Notes under the pieces: generated by a model
Seen by the model: the letters and a program-made list of their open reading frames with translations, nothing else
What the model was told of the DNA's origin: nothing
Database searches by the model: none
Part shown: piece by piece, positions 1 to 11,269 of the stretch
Numbering within the stretch: position 1 is the stretch's first letter
Layout of the letters: every line of letters begins with the position of its first letter
Made by a program: the position numbers and the translations under genes
From: Spirometra erinaceieuropaei
Taxonomy: Eukaryota > Platyhelminthes > Cestoda > Diphyllobothriidea > Diphyllobothriidae
Assembly: GCA_902702965.1 (NCBI GenBank)
Contig: CACRXP010000013.1
Location: 1,688,990 to 1,752,989, forward strand
Direction of reading: 5' to 3'
DNA: 64,000 nt

Positions 1-555
1 CCAGTTGGTGCACTGAACAGAAGACGGACACAATGGCGGGGTTCAACTTTACTGGGACAGTTACCGCGCGTAAATCAAGTCATCAACCCTTATGTCCGTG
101 GTGTCGTGTTGAAAGGCAACGTCTTTGCTTGAATAGCGTGCTTTGTATAGTCGATCTCTGAGCGCGAGCGTTAACAGGCTCCTCATCGCCGAGTCGCGTG
201 CTACTAGCTGACTCACGCGCGGACTTAGTAAGCGAGACTGACCTACACCCCGGTGGTCCCCTGTGGCGCATGAGACCCCGACGACAAGAGTGGTGCGTCG
301 CGATCTGGTCTGATCCAACTCCAAATGTTGAAGCAGCCTCCAGGGCTGTCTGGGTAGCTGCCATTGAGGTACCTTCCGCCTTCGCGATTAATTGTGGCGT
401 CCAGTCTAACCCCAGCTATTCGGAACTGTTTTTCGGCGGCACGTGGGTCCTAACCACAGCCTATTCACCAGTTACCAGTTTTATGGCCAAGAAGTCTCAC
501 CGCCAACCGACGGCTGACCTCCGTGCCATGGAGAATCCAGTGTATTGGATGGACC

Positions 556-627
<72 letters not shown>

Positions 628-1839
628 ACCATTTGGCACTTGCCAGCTCTCAGCTTTGTTGCCCCTGAGCTAATGTTCTGCGCGACTGTCCCACTCCCAG
701 GAGAACTGCCCATTCCCTTAACCGCTAACAAACATCCCGCCAAATCACTGTACCGCCTCCACCAATTTGTGCTGACTCTGTCCACAGTTCGGTCATACAC
801 TTATAAATGCTATTTCGAGAAGGGATTGTCGACGTACTCACGTCTTCCTGAGATGTGCACAGGTGAGAGCCCATGAAATTGGACGCTAACTTGAGCTCAC
901 GTTCACCATTTCATGCGTTGGTTGTAGTTCTTCGTTCTCACCGCGAACACAGTAGCTGGATCAGTGCTGATTGACAATTTGTCCCTCGCTGATAGGCCCT
1001 CGCGTGCTGCCCATCACCGTACTTCCACATAGGTCACTATCTTGGCCACACCGTACTTGACTTCGTTGATCATCAACCTGAGTTTATAGATGTCGCAGAC
1101 TCTACGACTTGGTCACGCGAGAGTCCACGTATTTCCATCCTTATAGTTATTTCATAACGCTACTACTTACGACGGTAGCCCGGCTGCTTCCTGAGTAATC
1201 ATCGGCTTGCTGCTTGGAAGTAACAATCCTAGGCAATTTTGATGCGTCGTTGTTCGATTGGTTAACTTTGTCATCAAGTTGTAGTAGGGCGACTGTGCCT
1301 TTAAGCTATTAAAAACTATAAAGGGCAACTTCCTTAGCGAAGGTGCCATCTTCCCTTCAAAGTCATCGAACGCCGTAGTGCCACGATTCTGTCTTCTCAT
1401 CAATAGCCAGTGAGGTTCTTATCAAGAGCATAGAACCTTCTTGAGCGTAAAGGGACTACTTGATAATTTTTTTCTTCCTTAATACTTGCTGTATTAAACC
1501 TCACTCAGCACCTTGAGAGGTGGGATCGGATGTACTTTACGAGCAGTCTGATGATTGTCAACGGTTCTGCCATCCATAAAGGCCATAAGTCGGCCCATCA
1601 ACACCTACCACTGGAGAGTCCATAAGATCAAAGGGCATACGATGATCGAGTTTGCATAGGAATCACTGAGTACACAACTTTTGCAGTAATTTGACAGATG
1701 GACTAGACTTTCTATGGGGTGACCGGGAGTGTAGACAACCCAATTACGACTGCAAAATGTTTGTACTTTAACCGACCGAAGTACAGCATCAGACATCGCA
1801 CCTAGCACCAAAACAAGCCAGGTATAGCAATGCGCGCAC
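1..1839. other. Unassigned sequence
   Basis: Apart from the CT microsatellite inside it I see nothing recognisable here. The open frames on both strands are short, overlap each other and the microsatellite, and show no family motif, so I treat them as chance. Confidence 0.5.
558..623. repeat. (CT)n microsatellite
   Basis: An uninterrupted run of CT dinucleotides about 66 bases long. It generates Ser-Leu and Arg-Glu runs in overlapping open frames, which are artefacts of the repeat and not protein domains. Confidence 0.97.
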
Positions 1840-2453
1840 ACACACGACGGTTCGGGTGTCGTTACCCACGCTGTCCGCCGCATGCTCCATAACAGGGCGA
1901 CATCAGAGACGGCGACTTGCGCGTGAATTAGTTTATAGTGAGAGTAGACTTTCGTAGCGTCTACAGCACTCCCTCCTCCTCTCCCACCCGGGAGGATTTT
2001 AACCAATAACAAAATAAACGGGTCAGACGAAGAGGATGACTGGGCAGCCGTGTTCACGACCTGTATACCCAGCGAGAGTGCAAGCGCATCTATCGGCAAG
2101 GGACTGGCAGCGCACACCGGGCTCCGCGGGTCATGGTTTGCTGAATCATGGCATAGCAGACGCACAGACAGCTCTTAAGCCCCAGAAGGGTGAGACGTAG
2201 ACCTGAACTTAGCCTGGGCCATCACCCTTCAAAGGCCGAGTAGCCAATCAGTCATGGACTGAGAGGCGCAAATCATAAAGTACGCACACACACTCCCCAC
2301 AAATGCGTGACAGTGTCAGAGGTCACTTTGAGAAGGAGCAGTAACAGCCTGACTCTCAGCCCACCAGTCCGCCACTCCACATAAACACAGACGCACAACT
2401 CAGACGGGCAAAGTTGAGAGATCTGGACTGATGATTAGAAGAAAAAGATGAGC
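1840..2453 (+). repeat. Interspersed repeat X, copy 1
   Basis: This stretch closely resembles 11722-12170 and the two halves of 32528-33990. Shared blocks include GGCGACTTGCGCGTGAATTA, GGGTCAG followed by GAGGATGACTGG, GAGTGCAAGCGCATCT, GAATCATGGCATAGC, and near the end GGTCACTTTGAGAAGGAGC. No coding motif was recognised. It runs straight into the foldback at 2454. Copies in the opposite orientation lie at 27640-27980 and 61005-61320. Confidence 0.8.
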
Positions 2454-2632
2454 TCACTGGGACTGGTTTATTTGGATGCTGACGTTTCGAAGAGCTTGGT
2501 CGACTCCCCACCGTCAAAGCGTAAAATGCCACTTTGAATTTCTGGTGGAGTAAGTGGATTTGACGCTTTGACAGTGGGGAGCCAACCAAGGTCTTTGAAA
2601 CGCCAGCACCTAAATAAACGCTTTCCGGTGTG
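2454..2632. repeat. Foldback made of two inverted PLE-type ends
   Basis: Two arms of about 80 bases face each other: 2454-2536 and 2548-2632. The arm carries GTTTATTTGGATGCTGACG, then CTTGGTCGACTCCCCACCGTC on one side and the imperfect reverse complement on the other. The same block (ending AGCATCTAAATAAACCTCTT) directly follows the PLE C-terminal frame at 41948, so I infer that the arms are PLE terminal sequence. The AATAAA within it could be the element's polyadenylation signal. Confidence 0.65.
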
Positions 2633-2689
2633 ACCATCTTTTCTTCAAAACGCACACACACAACTGGACAGACTGCGTGGACTGAGCTT

Positions 2690-2990
2690 GTCCAAGGTTG
2701 TGTGGTCGACAAGATAAAGATTCCCAATCAAAAGTCAGGGAAGACGGTTTGAGTTGGACAAACTTTACTGCTTGGAAAGCGTGTACACAAAGGCTGTGTG
2801 GGCAGTCGCCGTAAGCGCGCTCCAAGCAAGCTGTTGTCTGCGTCCGCCCTCGAGGTGTTGTGGGCGCGTGTGTGCGTCCTTCGTTGTCTCCACGTCCGCC
2901 AGCCAATCAGAGTGGGGACAGCGTTGATTGGCTTCGAGCACTCGCGCGTCCCAGGAGCGTATCGACACGGTGTGAGGCGGACAGGAGGGC
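2690..2990 (-). repeat. Interspersed repeat W, copy 1
   Basis: The minus strand here matches the plus strand at 21140-21430. Shared blocks are GGCCAATCAACG (here AGCCAATCAACG), TGATTGGCTGGCGGACG, CCTCGAGGGCGGAC and GTCCAACTCAAACCGTCTTCC. The paired CCAAT and ATTGG motifs about 20 bases apart look like the CCAAT-box content of a promoter, so this could be the 5' or promoter end of a mobile element; that is inference. No coding motif is visible. Confidence 0.7.
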
Positions 2991-3414
2991 AGCGTGACAA
3001 AGGCGGAGAGCGAGGAGACGCGAACTGCCACAGTACCCCCGGCTAGACCGAAGGTGGCGCGTAGCGGCGCCGAAGGAGTTGCTGGTGTCTAAAAAGCATG
3101 AGTAACCAAACGGTCAGGAAAATGAGCATGGCGTCCACGACGGGTGATATATACAGGGGGCACAGGATTAGAGTGAGTATGGCTCGCGGTTACAGTGTTG
3201 TTTGTTGATGAAAGGGTAGTTGCAGTTGGGAGTTGTGGTGCTGAAATAGACGGCTTGGAAAAATCGTGCGTCTCCATAAGCCGATCAGCCCTCTGAGTAA
3301 GTTGCGTGGCCGAAAGAATGCCGAAGGCGGGTGCCAAAATATGCTGCGCTTCCGGTCAGTTGGCAGCTTTCGAAGCCACGGTGCTTGGCGCATCTTGATG
3401 GTCTCAGACTCGGA

Positions 3415-4235
3415 TCACACATGCAGCAGAGGGGCAGCATGGAGACGGAGCTGAGTAGCACACTTCCCACTGGCGTAGAAGGTGGCAATTGGGTGCTTGT
3501 GATTGGTGATGGTGTTGTGAGGTGTGAGTGCTGGTGGGGGGAAACGTGATGACGTGGTGTAACCGGCTGTTGTCTTCCGCAGGCTTTTGTGAATACGCAT
3601 GCGTCCTGATGGGCCCATGTGGTGAGTGAATGTGCAGGGGCATTGTGGGCAGCGGAGGAGAACGCGACGAGTGTAGATTGGTGTCCCAGGCACTGGTTCG
3701 CCAGTCTCTGTACGATTGATCCGCAAGTGGCCGACCAGGCCGATGTTTGAAGTGAATGTGCGACAGCAATGGAGACAGGTATGAACCAAGTCCACATCGC
3801 GTGAGGTGATGTTGGAGATGTTTGAAGCTGATGGGACGTCCGACGTCGTCCCATCGGTGGGCGGAGTGCGTGAAGTCGTGGTGGGGCTGATGCTGGCCGC
3901 TGCGGTCGATGCAGGGGTTGGGGCAGGTCGGATGGTGTCGGTAGATGGTGGCGGCGGGGCAGCGGCCGTGTGATCGGCGGTGACGGGGTGGCGGTCAGCG
4001 CGGGGTTTGCGGCAGGGGCGAGAGTGGGAAAAGAGGTAGACGTTGTCAGGCTGATGGCGCACTGGGTCCGAAGGTGTCCAAGGATATCGATTCATGAGCG
4101 GAATACGCCTTGGCAGCGCGGGCATGCTGGAAGCGGTGAATGGTTGGAATTGAGGAGGCGTAGCACTTGCGCTATACAAGCCTTCCGTTTGGCTTTGGCG
4201 GTGACCATCCGATTTGCTTTGTAGATGGTAGCGTC
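3415..4235 (-). pseudogene. 3' end of a non-LTR retrotransposon: C2H2-like zinc-finger region
   Basis: The minus-strand frame 4179-3415 reads 254 residues: a Pro/Ser/Thr-rich linker (about 60-125), then two finger-like units. The first is C135-x2-C138-x12-H151 followed by HLRINRTETGEPVPG; the second is C177-x2-C180 with GRMRIH (H197). Upstream, in a different frame and broken by a TGA at 4092-4094, lies another unit reading CPRCQGVF then ILGHLRTQC. I recognise this arrangement from 3' ends of non-LTR retrotransposons of diphyllobothriid tapeworms. It is inactive: one stop and one frameshift separate the fingers, and each of the two later fingers has lost a zinc-binding His (N155 and R193 where His is expected). 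The reverse-transcriptase part is missing; family T copy A begins 91 bases upstream. Confidence 0.75.
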
Positions 4236-4325
4236 GATCTTCACTTCTTTCCTTCAGACCAGCCTGCTCCGGGCGCGGTTCGCCCAGGTCTATGGACTGA
4301 TAAGCAATCCCTTAAGAGAATTCTT

Positions 4326-4714
4326 GGTCGAATGTGGTTTTGTAGCCCCAGCTGAAGTAAACAAACCCGTCACCTCTAATAAGGGACCGGTGGAAATAAA
4401 GGTTTTTACAGGTGGAGCCGGGGAACGCACAGGCGACGAAGTCAAGTAGTTGTATGCAAAAAAGCTATTGGGAGTGCGCGGTTGTAATTTGAATGGCTGA
4501 GAAGTAGTCGCGCCAACCCCTAACCCTAACTCCAACCCCTAACTATAACCCCCAATCCTAAACCCTGCCCTCTAACCCTAATATTTAACCCTAACCCCAA
4601 CCCTAGCCTCTAACAACAATCCCTAACCATAACCCCTAACCCCAATCCTAAACCTTAACCCCAACTCCAACAGTATTGTGTCCATCAGGTGGGGCTACCA
4701 AACCAAATCTTACC
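4326..4714 (+). mobile_element. Family T non-autonomous DNA transposon, copy A
   Basis: The ends are inverted repeats: left GGTCGAATGTGGTTTTGTAG, right (reverse complement) GGTAAGATTTGGTTTGGTAG, both continuing into CCCC. The flanks 4318-4325 and 4715-4722 are both GAATTCTT, a perfect 8-bp target-site duplication. The left half is a conserved non-coding body (TTTTTACAGGTGGAGCC, GCACAGGCGACGA, TTGTATGCAAAA); the right half (about 4515-4675) is a degenerate CCCTAA array. There is no coding capacity, so movement must depend on a transposase from elsewhere. Confidence 0.9.
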
Positions 4715-4987
4715 GAATTCTTCAATGTGCCCTTGTAGCGTCGTTTGGGGCCTTCCTGTCGGAGAGCAGCGGTGACGAAATCGCCATAGAAGAGCTATTT
4801 CGGTAGCGTGTATCATCCATCTTCACGAGATGGCCACTCCAACATAATTGAAGTTGTCTCAACATGGCGTGTATGCTGAGGATTCTAACCCGTTCTAGAA
4901 CTTCCGTGTCGGGGATCCTGCCTTGCCATCTCAGCATTTGTATACTTCATGGTAGGAAACCGGGAATAGGTTCCTCCCCGTGGTAGA

Positions 4988-6085
4988 GGTGACCTTGCCC
5001 TAACTTCCACTAAGGGAACCTAGTTCTGTGTCCTAACCCTACCCTACCTAACCTCAACGCAAGACCACCTGTACTTCGGGGGGAGGGGGGAGTACCTGCT
5101 CGCGTGTACTATCCGATGCGTCACCTGGTGCGGGAGCAGTTGTCAGTTAAGGGAAGCGAAAACCGTCACGTCTAGGGTGAGGTCTCAGCAGGGCATACTG
5201 TACGCTGATCTACGTTAAGGGTAGCCCCTGTCACCACAAAACCCTCGAGCTACCTAAAATCTGCTTCACTAGCTTCAACTTTGGTCCAAAATGGGCTGCG
5301 TCTCCTCTTCTCACCCCTCCCCCCACCCCCCCCCTAATGCAAACATCTGTGAACTCAGCAGCAGCTGTGACGCTAAAACAATTGCAGGGAATTTTCCGAT
5401 CGACAAATGCAAATTTCCATTACTAGTGTGGCATTGAGTTTCTGTTGGATGATATCCTCTGGAGCATTTCTAGGATGGATTTGGACTCAAACAAATGTAG
5501 ACTTCAGACGAAACATTTCCCCTACATGTAAGTCGTTCTGACTAAAAATTATGGTTTTCATAATCTGCTAAACAAATAGGTGGCATGGATTGTCTACGAA
5601 TGAGAAGCCAATTTATTTCAACAGACAGGCAGAAAACAGGAACGGAACTAGACAACTGAGCACCAGGGGCCGCGTCAGGTGCGTAATCGGCATAGCTAAC
5701 GCAGCGGGTCGCTGAAATGCGAATCGATATTTACTCCGCATGGATCGTGAGGTAAGTGCACTTTCCTGTCTCGTCGGGGGCCAGTGCCAGACCGCATATA
5801 GTCAGCAGAAAACGCCGACATTACCGATAGGGATGTACTCGGAAAAGAGTGAAATCTATTGAGGTCAAAAAGTGAGACCATCACAGCATGTACAGTTTCG
5901 CTGAATCCACTGTGCAAAGTATTTTGCAGGCTCTCGAATGAAGACACCTGCCTTCATCACATAGGTTTGTCATTGATATCCCAGCAGAAGAGCTCTCAGA
6001 TTCGCACTCCCTCGACGGGCACGCCTTGTGAGTCACACACTGGGTAATATCAATTATTGGCAGAACGTTATTACCGACAAAGACA
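4988..6085 (+). repeat. Interspersed repeat Z, copy 1 (about 1.1 kb)
   Basis: This copy is collinear with 34504-35600 throughout at high similarity. It opens with GGTGACCTTG, a short CCTAACCCTACCC stretch and GCAAGACCACCTGTACT, passes CTAATGCAAACATCTGTGAAC, and ends at CAGAACGTTATTACCGACAA. Both copies hold a matching 83-codon minus-strand frame (5696-5947 here), but the two proteins differ at roughly one residue in six and have no recognised motif, so coding is doubtful. In copy 2 the repeat runs into a GIY-YIG frame; here it stops just after the ACCGACAAAG motif. Confidence 0.8.
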
Positions 6086-6154
6086 AGTTGTACATTTCAT
6101 GAGAAGCATTGACAACCGGACAGGTACGATGCTGTATGAATGGACATTGCATTG

Positions 6155-6546
6155 TTTTAAAAAATCTCATAATTAGAAACATTTTTAAAGCCTAAATATA
6201 CCCTTTCTTCGGGCATAGAATGTTAAGAAAACACGGTTCTCTACCAAACGAGTAAAAGAAAGCATATTTTCATACATGTTTTCTATAAAATATATCTGGA
6301 TCTATAAGACCATCGAACATCAATGCGAAGAGTGCGTGCTACTTAAGTAGTCATTTTTCACCGAGTGCGCCTTCTGTGGGAGGTCAAAAAGAGGTGCATT
6401 CAAAAGCTGACACCTTGGCGTGTTCGAAATATCATGGGATTATGCCGCCTGAAGATTAATATTACAACCCCACCTAAGTAATCCTTCCTAAGCGAAGGCG
6501 CGTTTTGGAATTTCGGCCAAAATTTAGCGAGATCGGTCATGCACTG
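6155..6546 (+). mobile_element. Family A element, right half only
   Basis: This matches the right arm of family A: CTACTTAAGTAGTCATTTTT, then AGTAATCCTTCCTAAGCGAA, ending in a degenerate inverted end GATCGGTCATGCACTG followed by TA. No left arm is found upstream, so the copy is truncated at about 6155. Confidence 0.75.
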
Positions 6547-6559
6547 TACTCTACGAAAT

Positions 6560-8200
6560 CTTCTTTCAGCCTAGTTACGCAAACCATAATGATGTGCTAT
6601 CTTAAGAAGTGAATAAAGCTCGTGTGAACACCAAGGCAAAAAACGACGGTCTGGCAGCGCGGTGTCAGCCAATGTAATTAACTGGGTCGGACAGGGCAAT
6701 ACGAATCCCCCGTACTACAGGTGGCTTTCTGCTAAATCCCAGGGGGGGGGGCAGCAGCCCTAGCCCTAACCTCCACTGAAATTTGGCGCAATGCCGTCTG
6801 TACCATGTGGCGGGGGGGGGGGAGACAGGGGGCACGGAGGGAACCTATACTTCCCGCTCTACCAATGACCGCCGAAGGAGATAACTGCAGCGCAAGCACA
6901 CACAATCGAGATTCTATGTGAAGTTCAGGACAGTTGCAGGGGAACGGACCCTTCTGATCAGGTCGCATTGCTCGTGCTCGTAGCAGTGTTTACAAAACAA
7001 GCGAAGTTCGATCGGTTAGTTTTTGTCCTGAATGCCGTCTCGCGGCGCTTTTTTATGGCCATGCTTTGTCGCTCAGTTTGTTTTGGGCATATTTTGCCTT
7101 CGGTCGACGATGTTGTTGTCTGTTGTTGCCCCGCTCAGACCGCGGTGTCCTTTAAGCTGAGCCACTGACGAGTAGTGCGTTCAGGTTCCATAACAGCGCA
7201 TATTCGCCTATAAATGTCTCACTTTAAGGTCTGGTACAGCTCTTGTTGATCCCCTCAAACTGAAAGGGGTCTCAAGCATTAGCCTAAATCATTATTTGTC
7301 AAGGCATCTATGAAGGCTGCCGAAAGTCCATGCCGTTTTTCAATGAATAACAAGACAAATTTTTACCGGAAAATGTGTTATTTCTTAATTAGTTTTATGA
7401 TCGACATCTTTATCAGGCAGAACTGTTCACCTTGCAGCTAATTTGGCAGTGCTCTGGTTTATGGCTGAGGTTATTTACTCCGGGGAGCGATTGGGCTAAA
7501 AGACAATAACTGACGATATTTACTTGTACGTACCAGAGAAAAAAAAGAAAAGACCTGGTGATGGCTGTTGCATGAGGGTGTCAAGATGCTTTGAGGTAGT
7601 CATCGGAGTAAAAGTACAACAGTGGAATACCTTCAAAAGGGCAGTAAATTCATGCTACTGTATTAATAAATGGTCAAAATAGTGTCTCGTTTTGATTGGT
7701 GACAATATGGAAGATCAGAAATAGTGATACCACAAAGTTCTTAGATGTCCAGCTCTTTTGCTCAACACAGATGCTCCTCGGAGTAAGTAATCCCGGCCAT
7801 AAACCACATCCTTGCCACTAATTTTTTAATGCCCTCTTTGTAAAGAGCAATTTCGTTTTAAAGCAAAGAAGTCAGAGAGCACGGTTTTGACATCATTGAT
7901 TTTTCAAAGAGTTTTCCGCCCAGAAATTACTGAAAAGATCTAAACAAATTATAATCAGTAGGGGGGGAGCAAAAGTTCCCACCCTAAATCTCGTATCTTG
8001 TTCTGGGTCTGTTGAGCCGAATGAGGTCACCCATTGTCGGTCAGCAGGATGATGCAATCTCTTGTTGATTAGCGTTGGCTGTTTAGCGGCAAAAGCTCCG
8101 TTCAAAAGTTCTAATTACGGACAACAGAGCTCTGCCATTATGATTTGAAATTGATCCAGCGGTTCAAAGTGAAGTATGTCTACCGTACTTTACTAAACAC
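6560..8200. other. Unassigned sequence
   Basis: Two short G homopolymer runs lie near 6743 and 6812. I see no convincing coding, RNA or repeat signal elsewhere in this stretch. Confidence 0.4.
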
Positions 8201-8203
8201 TTA

Positions 8204-9176
8204 CAGTAGTTGGGCTAACTCATGAAATATCAACCGAAATTCCGAAATGCGTTTTCGTCTCGAAAAGATTAATTAACTAGGGTTGTTAAATTAGTCAGCC
8301 TGCAACATAACTCTATAATATTTCAGTTACCTGAGGGTGCCGGCTTTAGAGCGAACTTCCTTCCGGTTGCATGCAAAAACTACACCCTGTAAAAAATGAC
8401 TACTTGAGTAGCATGCAATTTTCTGACTGATTTTCGATGTCCCTAAAAGTCCAATTATATTTCAAGGAAAACATACATAAAATATTCATTCTTTCGCTCT
8501 TTCGGTAGATAATTACATCTTCTTCTAATATGATATTCGAAGGAGAGACATAATTCGGTTTTAAAAAAGTTCCTAATACTGGGACTTTTAAATACCGCGA
8601 AATGGCCGTTTATAAATCGTCATATCTCTGCATTTACCAATGTGGCTTGGATCAAATCCACTGATTAATTTTATGAGCCCTATATAGTCCGCTTTATTAC
8701 CGTAGCGAAATGTATGGCTTTCCGTACGCGAAAAATATACGGCTTGTAGTTTGGAAACCCTGAATCCAAGTGTGACGGTAGGAGGGGTTCAAAATTATTC
8801 GGGAATTGGAAAAGTTTTCGAAAACCGAATTATACCCTATCTTCAAGTATAAGATTGGAAGACTTTATTGTCTACTGAATGAGGAAAAGGATGAATGTTT
8901 TATGCATGTTTTCCATGAAATATAATTGGACATCTGGAGGCATCGAAAGTCAATGAGAAAAATTCTTGCTACTTCAGTAATTATTTTTTACAGAGTGTAG
9001 TTCTTGCATGCAACCGGAAGGAAGTGCATTCGAAAGCCGGCATCCTGAGATAGCTGAATTATTATAGAATTATGCTGCAAACTGATTAGTTTTACAACCC
9101 TACTTAATTAATCTTTTCGAAACGAAAACGCATTTCGGAATTTCGTCTTATATTTCTTGAGTTAGCCCACGTACTG
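8204..9176. mobile_element. Family A foldback element, copy I
   Basis: A 973-bp element flanked by TA on both sides (8202-8203, 9177-9178). The ends read CAGTAGTTGGGCTAACTC on the left and, reverse-complemented on the right, CAGTACGTGGGCTAACTC. Similarity between the arms continues inward for roughly 400 bases, leaving a unique centre of about 150-200 bases. A CAGT start next to TA is the signature of Tc1/mariner-type transposons; that assignment is inference because no transposase is encoded. Confidence 0.85.
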
Positions 9177-9189
9177 TAGCAAGATTTCG

Positions 9190-9905
9190 ACGTAGGAAGT
9201 GGTGCGTGACCTGTAGAAAACCATTGGTTTTGCGCTTTTTACTAACGCAAAGAATATATTTCTCATCTCAGATGATAGTTCGATGAAGAACTAGCTCCCT
9301 TTCCTGTCTACTTGGCTAAAAATGTGCAACCTGTGGAACGTTGAGCTTTGTTTTCAATTAAAACTTTGTGTGGCACTCAGTCTCCTTGTTGCTGATCTCC
9401 CCTCTCTGTTGGGGGTGATCATGAACGGTAGACCATGATGAAAGTAAGTTTTCTTGTAATTCCTTGATGATCTAACAAGGATCTGACTCAATGCTTGCGC
9501 CTAAAGCGTGATTATTCAGCTTCACTGGTCATTCCGGATGATCGAATTAGGAAAGTTCGAGGTCGCTCGATCTGAATTTTTTGAACCAATGGCGTCTTCT
9601 GCGGACATCTAAAGCATACGGATGAACAGTACAAATTGTTTTGGTGGCGGTTGTTTCGTCGTTTTCCTTGCGAGATACATGCAGCATGCAATTGCGAACA
9701 TGACTGCCTTCGGATGCTGTGTCCCATTTAGGTAGACCCAATCGAAAAAAATTTATATCAAAATCCGATGATACCCTAACGGGTACTTAAAGACACAACT
9801 TATTATTTATTATTATTTAAAAAGGCCTACCTGATTTACAAAGACACAGTTCAGATGGAACAGGCAAACACTTGGTAAATAGCACTAAATGTATGACCAC
9901 AAAAC
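9190..9905 (+). repeat. Interspersed repeat Y, copy 1
   Basis: Scattered blocks match 11270-12370 in the same order: TTATTCAGCTTCACTGG, TGCGGACATCTAAAGCAT, ACAAATTGTTTTGGTGG, ATGCAGCATGCAATTG, AAAGACACAGTTCAGATGGA. The second copy is interrupted by repeat X. There is no recognised protein motif on either strand. Confidence 0.65.
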
Positions 9906-9909
9906 AGCT

Positions 9910-11265
9910 CTACTTTTCGTGTTCTAATAAATCGCCGAATATTGTTCGTTCGTGTATCCCTAATGCCTAATATACACCTAGATGTCTGAAAAGCACTTGA
10001 GCTGGGTTTCCTTCATGTTTACTATACGACGAGCTCTTAAACACAGCGTCCTTTTATTTGGCACTAGTAATTTTGTAGGATTAAACTTCAGGTAACCTGG
10101 GACAGTATTCGGTGTACTTTGCTAACTGGGTGGACACTTTGAGAGGCAGTTGCCATAACGACTGACCTCCATGACTTGCCACCTGTTCACTCTGGTCGCA
10201 CGTCCTCCTGCTGGGTGTGTGTCAGCAAGGTCCCCGACACTTCCGAGGAAAAGGTTTAGTTTGCGAGTTAGCATAAAAATGGTCAATCCTGAATTCGCAT
10301 AGCTAGCGGACGTAGGAAGCAACTTATGAGGTACAGTAACGGGGACGCTGAAGAATGGGGATCAGAGATTCGTATGCACACGGCCTATCATTAGATAGTT
10401 TCTGGAAAGATACTTAGTTTCTAGTTATATGACAACTTTGACGGGAGTTCCTTATCAGGCCATTACGACGGCCGTATCCTCGAACTATTGACTGACATTC
10501 ATTAAGGGGTGATTAGAGGTCACGTGAAGGGGGAAGGGAGTTCGTTAGAAGGGAGAATGAATATGAGAGAGCGAGAGAGATTACAATTAGTCCTAGAGAG
10601 AAGAAGGAGAAAAGGTAGCACGCATCAGGAACGGTGTATTAGTCTAACAGCGAACAGCAAAATAGACTGGACAAAAGTGCACGTAAAACCTGGCAAGATG
10701 CTTACGTGTGCAGAGGACTGGGTTTCACAACCGGTTGCTCGCTGTTCACACAACCACAGGAATGCTGTCTCGCGTTGGTACTCGAATGCCAGACAGATCA
10801 CTCAAAACATCCGTCTGACGTCGACTTGTAACGGGCGGATCTACGCGAGTCAAGCTGGAGACAGCCTTTGTTTCACCTCTTTTTGAGCCACCTGGGAGAT
10901 GTTTTCAAGCCCTCTTGCAGGTCAAATGTCTAGTCTCATTAAGCTTGCTACGTGAAGGCAACTAAAATGATAAGCACACACAAATGTGAAATAAAGCGGC
11001 CTTTTTCCTTGTCTATAATTGAATGAAGCTGAAAATTCGTAAGTACACCCCTAAATCAAGAGTTGGAAATTCTTGAGAGGGCAGTTAGATAGTCCTCTTC
11101 TCAAGGGTTCCCCAAAGGTGTCTATTCAAAGCGTTATTAAATTTAATAAGACCTTTCTTCCGACATATGATAATTTAGGCTTTGCTGGGTGTGGAGTATG
11201 TCCATCATCACTAAAAATATAAATAATTTTTTTGGGTAATGGGCCTGATTTCATGATACGGACTG
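9910..11265. other. Unassigned sequence
   Basis: I see no recognisable element. An open frame at 10509-10886 on the plus strand has an Arg/Glu-rich start from a GAGAGA stretch and no family motif, so I do not call it a gene. Confidence 0.4.
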
Positions 11266-11269
11266 GTGT

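Noticed and set aside
198..876. Open frames of 111-156 codons around the CT repeat
   Set aside because: They exist because the dinucleotide repeat has no stops in several frames; no motif outside the Ser-Leu or Arg-Glu run.
2415..2445. CTGATGATTAGAAGAAA as a hammerhead core
   Set aside because: No stem II can form between the CTGATGA and GAA parts, and the related copies at 34460 and 41510 do not keep CTGATGA.
3285..3854. 189-codon minus-strand frame
   Set aside because: It overlaps the zinc-finger frame in another phase and has no motif; a shadow of a C-rich coding strand.
4510..4680. CCCTAA-like array as a true interstitial telomere or chromosome end
   Set aside because: The array is degenerate and lies inside a transposon bounded by inverted ends and a perfect 8-bp duplication.
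5696..5947. 83-codon minus-strand frame present in both Z repeats (also 35213-35464)
   Set aside because: Equal length comes from the repeat being duplicated. The proteins differ by about one residue in six with no sign of constraint and no known domain.
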